Shown: one piece after another, positions 23,376-33,284 of the stretch | How the letters are laid out: every line of letters starts with the position of its first letter | Position numbering within the stretch: position 1 is the stretch's first letter | Source of the DNA: Caprimulgus europaeus | Lineage: Eukaryota; Chordata; Aves; Caprimulgiformes; Caprimulgidae | Reading direction: 5' to 3' | DNA length: 64,000 nucleotides | Assembly (NCBI GenBank): GCA_907165065.1 | Contig: OU015532.1 | Location: 46,728,839 to 46,792,838, forward strand | Position numbers and translations under genes: made by a program | The notes under the pieces: generated by a model | Databases searched by the model: none | What the model saw: the letters and a program-made list of their open reading frames with translations, nothing else | What the model was told of the DNA's origin: nothing

Positions 23376-23633
23376 GGAAATTCGGATTAGACATTAGGAA
23401 AAGGTTCTTCACTGAGAGGGCGATCTCTCACTGGAACAGCGTCCCCAGGGACATGGTCATGACACCAAGCCTGTCAGAGTTCAAGGAGCATCCAGATGAT
23501 GCTCTTAGTCATATGGTTTAGTTTTGGGTAGTCCTGTGGGGAGCAAGGAGTTGGACTTGATGATCCTTGTGTACTTGATGATCCTTGGACTTGATGATCA
23601 AGTTGATCCTTCCAACTTGAGGTATTCTATGAT
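23376..23633 (+). mobile_element. CR1 LINE 3' end
   Basis: The sequence reads as the CR1 ORF2 end and 3' UTR: GATTAGACATTAGGAAAAGG, then TTCTTCACTGAGAGGG, then GGAGTTGGACTTGATGATCC, ending in TATTCTATGAT. It is 5'-truncated, as most CR1 copies are. Within its 3' UTR the ACTTGATGATC segment occurs three times in about 50 bp (23556-23605), a small tandem expansion not found in the other CR1 copies here. Confidence 0.88.
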
Positions 23634-25242
23634 AAAATCCACTGTTGCCTTTGGGTTTCTTTTGTATTTATTGCATATATTGCAGACGAGTCACAATTGC
23701 TTTGCCTGTGCCTTGATAAAAAGCAGCCTTCTAACTAGTATGGTCAAGCCAGGCTCATTAAACTTTCTGATTATGTGAATCTGTGATGTGTGGATGCAGA
23801 GTGTGGATCAGCTACAGCTGCCATCGCTTCAGAATGTGGCCATGGGAGAAGGTAATGCCACTGTTACCTTCTAAAGTACAGCTGGGTGGCTAATTCAGAT
23901 GATTCAGATAAGGGACACCAGGCTCTGTGCCTGCTGGATTTGAGATCCATTTGCACATCTCCCAGCAGAGAGGTTCCATGGCAGCTGAGAGAGTCATAAT
24001 ACTTGTGACAGTTCAGGGTTGGGTCTGTCTGTGCTTGCTGTTCATTTCTCACATTCAGTTTGATCATTTACCCTATGACTAATAACAAACCAGATCCAGG
24101 TAGTGATTCTTTGGAGACATTGAAATATGAAGCTATCATCTGCATCTGCTTTAAATTATTCCAGAGCACATCTTCAGGGGTTCTGTGGATTAAAGAAAAC
24201 CCTGGAATGTCTGAAACTATAAAAACTTGGCGTGTTTATCTTTTTATTTGCTTCTGAAGGAAAAACTTTTGATGGAGAGGACTACAGAACAAAACCTGGT
24301 ATAGTTTCCCAAAGAGATGGGAGATAGCAGGTGATTATGCATTTTTATTTAAATTTATTGCTCACAGGGGTTTTGATGGTGATATAAAATCACTGTTATC
24401 AGGATAGATGTAGATCATGGCTGCTTTTGAAGTAAAAAGTTAAAGAGCTTCTTACCAAAAGGCATCTAGCCTGTCCTGTTAGGAAGTTCATTAAATAATA
24501 GAGTGTAATGTATTATAATCATTACTTCATCTCAGACTTTTTATGTAATGCATGAAATCTGCTGCAGAAAACAACACACGATCCTAATTGCACATCTTCC
24601 CCCTGAAGTTCCATGTGCAGTATGAAAGAAGACGGAATAAGGGCATAAATGTCTAATCTGCTCCTGGAAAATTTTATAAAGGCCTAATAAGTACCTATCT
24701 CTTGAGCAATTTATAAAAATAGTCATGCATGATGAAAGGGGAAGGGGATCAGCGAGTGGGAAAATGATATTAACTGGAGAGAGGGAATATCCCTCCTTTT
24801 TATTCCCTGCTTTTAGCCATCCATCAATATCAGCGCTGCCTTTACATAGTAACAGTGCTATTAATATTCATCACTGCATCACTGCTTTAAATTTGCAGAT
24901 AAAATGAATTGGCCAGCAGAGACCAGGAGCACCCCCTCCAAGTGCAGTTGTACACTTCTTATTTCAATTACAGATCTGAAGAAAGCACTGGCATCACATA
25001 GGGAAGAGATTTTTGAAAGCAAGGTTTGGATGAATTTTTAAACATGGCATTTACTGCCTGAGGAGTTAATGGTGGGGAAATGGTGATTAGACCACAGTTG
25101 AATCTCCTATTACTGGTGACATCAGACTGGGACCCAAAGATTTTCTGTGAAACTTTTGAAGACCAAAGGCATGTTACATGGGGATAATCAATTTATGGGT
25201 TCATGAGTGAGAAGTAACTTTGGAGCAATTTCAGCTACAGAG
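23634..25242. other. Unique non-coding stretch with regulatory candidate
   Basis: No gene seen. The part at about 24480-24960 is the most element-like and is listed separately. Confidence 0.5.
24480..24960. promoter_or_regulatory. Candidate conserved non-coding element
   Basis: About 480 bp without low-complexity runs. It holds several ATTA-type cores, CATGCATGATG near 24724, and a CCATCCATCAATATCAGC stretch near 24818 followed by ATTAATATTCATC. GC and dinucleotide texture stand out from the flanks. An embryonic enhancer-like element is a reasonable guess, but nothing in a single sequence proves constraint. Confidence 0.22.
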
Positions 25243-25296
25243 GACAAAAAAAACCCAAACAAACAAAAACCAAAGCTAACAACAACCCAAACAGCT
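25243..25296 (+). repeat. A/C-rich low-complexity tract
   Basis: AAAAACCC and AAACAAAC units lying about 25 bp upstream of a CR1 tail. Confidence 0.75.
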
Positions 25297-25322
25297 AGAG
25301 GATGCTGCTGATGGTAGATGAG

Positions 25323-25414
25323 GTGCTCAGAGATATGGTTTAGAGGTGGACAGGTATGGTTGGACTTGATCTGAAAGGTCTTTTCCAACCAAATGATTCT
25401 CTGATTCTATGATT
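25323..25414 (+). mobile_element. CR1 LINE 3' terminal fragment
   Basis: About 90 bp matching the CR1 3' UTR: GATATGGTTTAGAGGTGG, then TTGGACTTGATCTGAAAGG, then CTTTTCCAACC, ending TGATTCTCTGATTCTATGATT. The terminal ATTCTATGATT repeats are diagnostic for CR1. All coding sequence is lost by 5' truncation. Confidence 0.92.
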
Positions 25415-27683
25415 AACGTTGCCTTGTCGCCTTGTTATCCCAATAAATGTTCAGCCCAACGACATCTTATAACACAGCAGGAGGACCATTGCTGTATCCT
25501 GCTTAACAACTGCTCCCAAGGGTCCCCAGCTACTTGGTAAATCTTTGGAGTCATCACCAGACTGTGAACACCTTCTAAGAAATGAGATCCTCACCTGAAG
25601 ACCCTAAGCAACTTCAGTGCTTTCTGAAGTCTAGTGAGCCCAAACCCAGAGCCTCCAGCTTCTGTGGCTCTTTAAGAAGGTACTCCACCCTTCCCTTTCC
25701 ATTCCTGAACTTGAGAATGGATTATATTAAGAATTTAATTAAATTCTTTCTAGGATTGGAATGTGATTTGCAGGATATTGGTTTTGTAGGCAGTGCTTCA
25801 GTTCTAACTTTGCGGTCCTGCTGCTTGAGGGATCAAGCATCTCATTGTGCCTGTACTGCCATGTTGAAGAAAATAGTGATGACCTTTGAAGGCATTTCTT
25901 GCTGGAGAAGTATAGGGAAATGCATCTGATACAGCTAGCAAGTGAAAAGTTGAACTTTGTTTAGCATCCAAACTCCAGCTGGATATCCTTATTCCACACC
26001 TGGAGACATCCTATCAATTAAAAATGGGATTAATCCACTGTACTGGATGTGGGTTGTGGGGAGATCCTGTGAAGGAGCTGTTCAGCAGGAGCTGTGATGT
26101 TCTTGCTGGTTTGTTCCTTTTGTGTGAGTGATTAGCCAGGAGGTTTCTGTTCACTTACATTTCCACTAAAAATCTGGGAATGCAGACTCCCCATAATATC
26201 TTTCCATTTTAATCTGGTGACATAAAAACAAAGCTACTGCTGAACTTGTTATTGATTCTGTGTTGTCCTTGATTCAGATGTTTTCACAGTGCCAAAGAAG
26301 CAGAAACTGGATTATTTGGCCAGGAAAATACATTTCAGTAGAAATAACAGTGGTCTGAAAATTTCAGGTTAGTTAATAATGATGTAAATTGACTGTAAAG
26401 GCAGGTTCCTAGAAACTATGTTTTATCTTATCACAATACTGAATCTTTTAAAGGATAAGAACTTTATTTTTACAAAGGCAATGCATTTTATACATTCCTT
26501 TATATACTAAGGGTTAGAATGGAAATGAAGAGTTGGGAGTTTCATCCCTTTCTCTTCTTCCTCGTAAAAGATGGAGAAAGCAACAAATGTTGAGGTTCAG
26601 TTTCTGGAAAACCAAAGAACTTCTTCTTTAGGATATCCTGTGGCTTTAATCAGAGGATCCCTTGATGCCCACACTGATGATGAGATCAGACACAGCTTGC
26701 ACGTGTGTGTGTGTGTGCTGCTCTCTGGAATGGCACGAAGGTGGGAGCAGTTGGGCAGCATATGCTGCAAGGCTGCTGCATGGTTACACTGAATTTGCCC
26801 ATTAAAGCTGTGCATAAATAAAGCTCCATGGTGATGGATGAGGCTGGAGGATTTCTTACAGCATATGGCTGTAGTGGTTTTCCAGGTATTTTGATGATTT
26901 TTTTAATTTATTATTTATTTTTTTAGACAATTGAGAGAATTAATCTGGTTCTGATTTAATTCATCCTGTTACCATAGGAGAAGCTGGGAAAGATTCATAA
27001 CCTTTTCTAGGGTTAAACCATGTTGCTACCTGAGATGCCCTATGACTGAGAAAATACCTATCTGGTGTTTTCCTGAAATTGCTTTTACAAATAATAGGAA
27101 ATATTATATGAATTCTAAATGAGATTTAAAGCCAAGACTTTGTAAAGAGTAGGAGTCTCTTGTGTTCATTAATGTTGCTGCACAATTTTTTGCAGTGTTT
27201 TAGTTGTTATAAACTATGACATTAATTCTGTCCAAATTCCAATTTGGCTAATAACTGTATTCTTATTTCCTAAATATTTCTCCCTATATTTTTCCAAATG
27301 AGAGAGAATCTTCTACGTTTTTGACTTGTAATTGTTCTGCAGTACTTAACTAAACTTTTGTCTTTATTTTGGGATCAACACAATACTTTTTAATGTCTTG
27401 GACTGCACTTTGGAAGTCCTTTGCAGTGAGTTGAAATGAAAATATTATATATAAAAAAAATAATCTCAAAGTGACCTATAATAGTATAATGTAATACAGT
27501 TTGATAGTATTTTTTATGTACTTTGATTCATTTAATGATGCAGGACATCAACAAGTGTCAGTCTTATTTTCAGATTCCTTCTAGCTGCCTCCCATTCCAA
27601 AGGGGGTATCATCAGATGGTGTCCCAAAACCAAACCCACCACACAACCAAACCAGAAACTGGAGTTCAGATGTCTAAGAAATA
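25415..27683. other. Unique non-coding stretch
   Basis: No recognisable gene. It contains a GT run with alternating ends at 26699-26718. The 115-codon frame at 25582-25929 has no recognisable domain and no flanking splice or promoter evidence strong enough to call a gene. Confidence 0.5.
26699..26718. repeat. Short (GT)n alternating tract
   Basis: Twenty strictly alternating purine-pyrimidine bases (GCAC, GT repeats, GC end). A minor Z-DNA candidate. Confidence 0.8.
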
Positions 27684-27788
27684 TGGTCCAGTGGAAGGTG
27701 TCCCTGCTGCTGGCAGGGGGGTTGGGACTGGATGAGCTTTAAGGTCCTTCCCAACCCAAACCAGTTGTGATTCTGTGATTCCATGATT
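27684..27788 (+). mobile_element. CR1 LINE 3' terminal fragment
   Basis: It starts in TGGAAGGTGTCCCTGCTGCTGGCAGG-type sequence, passes GGGACTGGATGAGCTTTAAGG, and ends TGTGATTCTGTGATTCCATGATT. It belongs to the same CR1 subfamily as 29333-29570 and 47000-47311 and carries only the 3' UTR. Confidence 0.92.
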
Positions 27789-28970
27789 TAGGCATCCAGG
27801 AAAATAAGGTTATTAAATAATTAATCCTATGGATTTCATCAAGGTCTGAGAGGTGAGAGTTGTTTGGGAACTTTTATCAGCCTCACTGGCTTCCTGTCTG
27901 GTTTTAGCTGACTAAAACCATCTGATAGCAAGATCTTTATGTACTGAAAACCTGATTTTTTTTTTCCAAATACCCTACCATTAATTAGAAATGGAATGAG
28001 CTTCAGGAAACAATTACCTTAAAGGAAACAAGCATCTTATATTATTGTTACATTCACATTACAAAGAATATATTGAACATGGAAAATATATAGAACATAT
28101 CATATGTATGTTGTTTTAGCTGTTACAATAGCATCTAATATGTGATCCTGGAACACTGTTCATTATTCTCTCATTTTATACTTGTTTTTCAGGTGCAAAA
28201 AAGGTATTGTTCAAATTTTTATGGTAGTTACAACACTTCAAACAATTTAATTTTGTAGTCAGAATTTTATGTTGAACGTTTTCTTAATATGGAAAAAATT
28301 GATTTCTTGCCTATGTTAAATTGCAAAAAGAAATTCTAAAAGACTAAAAAAAAAGGAAGCAAAACAAAAAAAAAAACCTGGTAAAACTGATCAAGGAGAA
28401 AGTACAAGAATTTATTGTTAGTAAAGTGGTAACTACTTTTTATTTAAGACTGCTTATATTAGTGCTTGGTAAATAATAGGTCTTTTCAGATGTGATTTTA
28501 AAAAAAAAGTTTAATGATTGCATGAAAAACTTTCAAAATAGAAGAAAATAAAAAATTAATCTAATGCATTATATGGAAGTTCCCTCCTCTGTGGGAGTTT
28601 CTTCCTTCCAACATTTTCATCTAATAGTTTGACACTTGAAAACAATTATTATTCCTGCCTTTCCCCCCCTCCCAGTAAAGCACTTTGGATACAGATCAGT
28701 GCATCCCAATGTCCCTTGGTTTTTAATGGTGCAGCAAGGTTAGAGGCTGACAGCTGGGAGCCTTAATTGGGCTGATGACAGGAACGTAACGGCTGTTTGC
28801 AATCACTTATTCTGTCTGACCTTGTGTTTAACATCAGGGGCTAAATGTTCATTTTTATGGGAAACCTTGAAGAAATGGAGAGAATGAAAAGATAGATTGG
28901 AGTGTGATCTTAGAGATGCCATAATGTTGTTACAGGAAATATGTCTTGCATCTCACCTCATCTTCTACAG
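27789..28970. other. Unique non-coding stretch with regulatory candidate
   Basis: No gene or interspersed repeat recognised. An A-rich tract lies at 28346-28378, and a motif-dense block at 28735-28870 is listed separately. Confidence 0.5.
28735..28870. promoter_or_regulatory. Candidate conserved non-coding element with MEIS/PBX-like sites
   Basis: Within 36 bp lie CTGACAGCTG (28747-28756), TTAATTG (28763-28769) and TGATGACAGG (28773-28782). TGACAG is the MEIS/TGIF core and TGATGACAG resembles a PBX-MEIS composite; TTAATTG is a homeodomain core. The block also has two CpGs (AACGTAACGG) in a CpG-poor neighbourhood and is free of repeats. Regulatory function is inferred from motif spacing only. 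Confidence 0.28.
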
Positions 28971-29847
28971 TGTGGTGGTTTTAACCCAACTGGCAGCCAG
29001 ACACCACACAGCTGCTCGCTCGCCCTCCCCTGCTCGAGGTATGGGGGAAGAGAATCAGAAGGGGAAAATAACAAAACTTGTAGGTTGAGATGAAAATAAT
29101 GTAATAGTTGAAATAAAATGAAAGAATTCAAATAGTAATTACAAAAATAATGATTATAACCATAATAATGCTATGTACAAATGAGTGATGCACAGTGCAA
29201 TTGCTCACCACCCACTGACCCATGCCCAGCCTGTTCCCTGGCTAGTGATCCTAGAGGAAAGAAAATCCCAAAACCCTGATCCCAGAAGAGCAAGAGAGTG
29301 AGCTTTCCAGCTAACCCTGTTATTTGGGTTTAAACTGAAAGAGGGGAGGTTTAGATGAGATATGAGGAAGAAATTCTTTGCTGTGAGAGTGGTGAGACCC
29401 TGGCCCAGGTTGCCCAGAGAAGCTGTAGCTGCTCCTCCCTGGAAGTGTTCAAGGCCAGGTTGGATGAGGCTTTGAGCAACCTGGTCTAGTGGAAGGTGTC
29501 CCTGCTGCTGGCAGGGGGCTTGGGACTGGATGAGTTTTAAGGTCCCTTCTAACCCAGACCATTCTGGGGTCTACTGAACATGATGATATATGATGTGGAA
29601 TATGCCATTGGCATATCCAAATGCCAGTTTGAATCTGTTAATCTTACTGTGCCCTCCCCAGTTTCTTCTGCACCTGCAGACTAGCAAAACATGGGATATT
29701 GGAAAGTCCTTGATATCTTAGGAACAACTAAAAACATCAGTACCTTATCGACATTCTTCTCATACTAAATCCCATACTGAAACCAAAACACTGCACTCTT
29801 CTAGCAACTAAGGGAAAATCAGCTGTATCCCAGCTGAAACCAGGACA
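28971..29847 (+). mobile_element. ERV LTR, type B, split by a CR1 insertion
   Basis: The element starts TGTGGTGGTTTTAACCC and ends GCTGAAACCAGGACA. It shares its two ends with the type A LTRs. Its interior (an AT-rich AATAATGATTATAACC part, then ATGAGTGATGCACAGTGCAATTGC, then ATCCCAGAAGAGCAAG) matches instead the LTR at 55386-56014 and defines a second subfamily. A CR1 (about 29333-29570) sits inside it, leaving about 640 bp of LTR. I could not find a clear target duplication. No internal viral region is present. Confidence 0.85.
29333..29570 (+). mobile_element. CR1 LINE 3' end nested in an LTR
   Basis: The block runs from AACTGAAAGAGGGGAGG through TTCTTTGCTGTGAGAGTGG, CCCAGGTTGCCCAGAGAAGC and TTGGGACTGGATGAGTTTTAAGG to AACCCAGACCATTCTGG. 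This is the end of CR1 ORF2 plus the 3' UTR. LTR sequence continues on both sides, so the CR1 jumped after the LTR was in place. It is the same subfamily as 47000-47311. The terminal ATTCTATG repeats are nearly absent. Confidence 0.92.
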
Positions 29848-32800
29848 GTAAGGATGGATACATCCCGCTTTGTTTGTGGTGATTATCCATAATGTTGTGT
29901 TATCGATGCCTATCCGTGATTCCTTGAACCCTATAAAATACTGTAACAAAAATGAATATAAAATAAAAGAAGTTTGTGAATTTTTCCTGCATGGAAATTA
30001 GAGGTGTAACTATTAAACCTGCAGTATTCCATCATTAGGTTTCTGACCAATCCAATGACCACCATCACGTCTAAAAAATAAACTTTCAGATTCTCAGAGT
30101 ATTTTTCTATTTTCTCAGGTTTTAGATTTTTTTTTCCAAATGAAAATAAGATTCAAACATTCCAGCATCTAAATAATTCACTGAGAGCTGTATACTTCTA
30201 CTCCCTGCTGCTGCTTTAAAGAGGAGGCTTCTTTATGACCAGCAGAGATTAGCAGTTTGTATTCCTGAAGCATGAGAGGGCACTGCTGTAACTTGCATGG
30301 CTGCAGCATCCCTTGGCTGAAAATTATCTTTGGTAATTAGGTTCTATAGATTAACTATACATTGCATAGTTAAGTATTTTCTTCTTTTTTTCTAGTATCT
30401 GTAGTGCAGTATATGCAGTAAAATGAATAAACCCAAACTTGTATTTTCAGATCTTAAACAGGTCTTTAATATTTTGGTGCTGCTATGATGATAGTTTCAT
30501 ACTTTGTTTAAATTTTTATATTCTAAATATGAATTTATTGTAATGATAGAGCCAGTTCTCATTATATATTAATGCTGGTGTGTCTGATGCCTGTTCATAG
30601 ATTCATGAATGTTTAATTGAGGACAAGCTTTCATTTTCTTTTCTCTGGGTGAAAGCACTTGCCTTTCAGTCCAGTATTCAAATACTGGTTGCAGTATTTG
30701 ATACTGAATTCAAATATTTTCTCCTTTATTTTGCTGAGAGTAGAGTTACGAACTTGTTCCATGCTGGAGTTTTCTGAATGACTTCTTTACCAAAAGAAAG
30801 CCCTGGACCTGGGTAAGGAAGTTAAGGAATTACCATTTGGTGTGATCTTGACAAATGTTCTCACTGGGAGCTCAGGAGTTCTCTGGCTTGAAATCAAAGA
30901 TATTGCCTAGAAGCTCATTCACATGTTGGGCAAACAAAAGATGAGAGAGACCTACGTAACCTGGGAGAGAGGCCAGTCTATAACATAGTAAAAACTGATC
31001 TGCTTAGTTGATGTGACTTTTATTGGGTCAGCTACATTAAGTTCTCTGCCAACAAGAAGGGTGTAATGAGAATGTGAAGCTGAGCAGGTCAAACCTGGAC
31101 AACGGTTGAAAGAGATACAGGGCAGGGAAACTCAGACTTCTGGAAGTGGTAAGGGTATTTCTAGGAATATTTCTAAGGATATTTCCAGAATATTTCAACA
31201 AAACTTGTATTTTGTGCTTCTAGAGACGCAGATAGAGGAGGTCTTCACAATGCTCAATGTTAAAGCTCTAAAATAAGACTCTGGCACTGTAGGTGTCAGC
31301 TTGGTAACCTTTATGTCATGGTCAAATGGGACTTCATTAATTATATTTTGCCTCTGTAATTTTATTCTGCTCTTTCCATTGGTTACAGTGAGTGGCCTCT
31401 TTCTTTATGCAGTCTGCTTGGTCAGTGCAAAGCGAGTACAACAGACCTGCAGATCAGAGCAGTAGAGCTTTGCCCTCGTTTTGCTCTGGTAGGAATGTCC
31501 ATGTAGGTTAGAAGCTAATGAAGAACTGCTGGAGCCAGAAATAGCCGGAGCAGTCCTGGAAATGAAAAGGATTCACATGCCTCTGCCTTGTCTAGAGCCC
31601 TAGTTGGAAAAAAGGATGCTTCTTGGTACCTCCTTCTCATCAATGCCTCTTATCACCATTGAGACACATGTTGTGTTGTCTAATGCCACCTCTAGAATGT
31701 AGATCACACCTTACTGTATAGAAAGAGTGTTTTGTATGTTCCTAAAGCATTGGCAGGGGACACAGCACCCTTCTAGTCACTTTTTTACCCTTTTTTCTGT
31801 AGAAAGTGAAAGATGTGTGGTTCCATGAGCTCCAATAATGCTGTGCTCAGCTCCACTGCCAGCCCCTGCCTCAGTGGGACAAGTGAACCCTCAGAAAATT
31901 AAATACCATCCCCAGAGTTCCCTAAAAATTCTTCTTATACAGGAAGTGTGTCTCAAGCTGGTATTTCCTACATCTCCATTCTCACCGTTTCATCCACCTC
32001 GACCTGTGAAGAAGAATTTGGCCAACGGTCTGACAAGCTTTAGGAAACCTGTGGCAGTCAGATAGCTATAAAATTGTGAGATGTCATTATTATGAGGTCA
32101 CTTCATCTTCCTGTGCCAAGGTGTGTGCTTGTTTGAAACTTGGATCTACCAAGGTTGAACCAAACCCATTTGTTAAAGTCTGAAGGAGTAGCTGAGGAAG
32201 CAGAGAGAAGAACCTTGCATTGCACTTTTCTTCTGAACTGCATCACTGGCATGCAGTGAGGGGAATAAACAGTAAATTTAATTAAAAATGGATTTTTTTT
32301 TTCACCTTTCAGCTTCCAAAAGAGAATGTTTCTCCCATTTTGTAGAATTTTATTTTATTAGCCACACAAAGAGAAATAATGCTTCATTTAACTATGTCAA
32401 AACCAATCTAAACTCTCTGCTATTTACTTTCCTTTCTATAAATTTTAATGCATTTTTAATTCCACCCCACTGGTTGGCAAACCAACCATTGAAGTTATTG
32501 CTGCCCTGTAATGTATTTCAGTCATTTCTAATAAACCTGGACTTTAAGATGATTTATTATTATCTCTGTACACTATGAAAATTGATTTGCTGCCTGTGCT
32601 GAGTTTCAGCCCTTTCATTACTAGGGGTAGATATGTATAAGATTGAACAAACAAACAAAAGTAACTAACTGGAATACAGACAGTTTCTAATCTTGTGTTC
32701 TTTTGTGAGGAAGAACCATGTTGGAAGGAGAAATTACAAAAAATAGATGAGTATTTTATGCATTTAAAATAACATTATTTTGAAATTACAGCGGCAAATA

Positions 32801-32950
32801 GATTAAAAGTTATATCAACATAATTTTTTATTATACAAGCTGTTTTGTTTTGGTTTTTTTTCCTGATTGAAATTTACCCTGAAATATTCCACTGCTTTTT
32901 CCTTAAGATTTTATGGAAATGTATGAATTTATCTTGTAAAAGTCTGTACG
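29848..32950. other. Unique non-coding stretch
   Basis: No gene or interspersed repeat recognised. It holds twin small hairpins at 30671-30706 and a 12-bp quasi-tandem at 31156-31195 carrying a TTCTAGGAA site. Confidence 0.5.
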
Positions 32951-33284
32951 TGTTGTGGTTTCACCCAGCAGGCCACTAAACGTCACGCAGCTGCTCGCTC
33001 CCTTTTCCTCCTGGTAAAAGTGAGAAAACCTGTGGGTTGAGATGAAGATATTTTAATAGGTAAAGCAAAAGCTGTGTGTGCAAGTAAAGCAAAACAAGGA
33101 ATTAATTAACTATTTCCCATGGGCAGGCAGTAATTCAGCCATCTCCAGGACAGCAGGGCTCCATCACACGTAGCGGTTACTTGGGAAGACAAACATCATC
33201 TTTCCAAACATCTCCCCTTCCTCCTTCTTCCCCCACCTTTATATGCTGAGCATGATGTCATATGGTCTGGACTATCCCTTTGGT
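32951..33284 (+). mobile_element. Partial ERV LTR, type A
   Basis: It begins TGTTGTGGTTTCACCC, followed by the family's AGGTAAAGCAAAAGC, GCCATCTCCAGGACAGCAGG and GAGCATGATGTCATATGG blocks in the same order as 5770-6360. Only about the first 330 bp of the LTR is present. No partner LTR or internal viral region is nearby. An old fossil copy. Confidence 0.85.

Noticed and set aside
25582-25929. 115-codon frame, considered as a small gene or exon
   Set aside because: The translation resembles no family and no convincing splice sites or promoter flank it.
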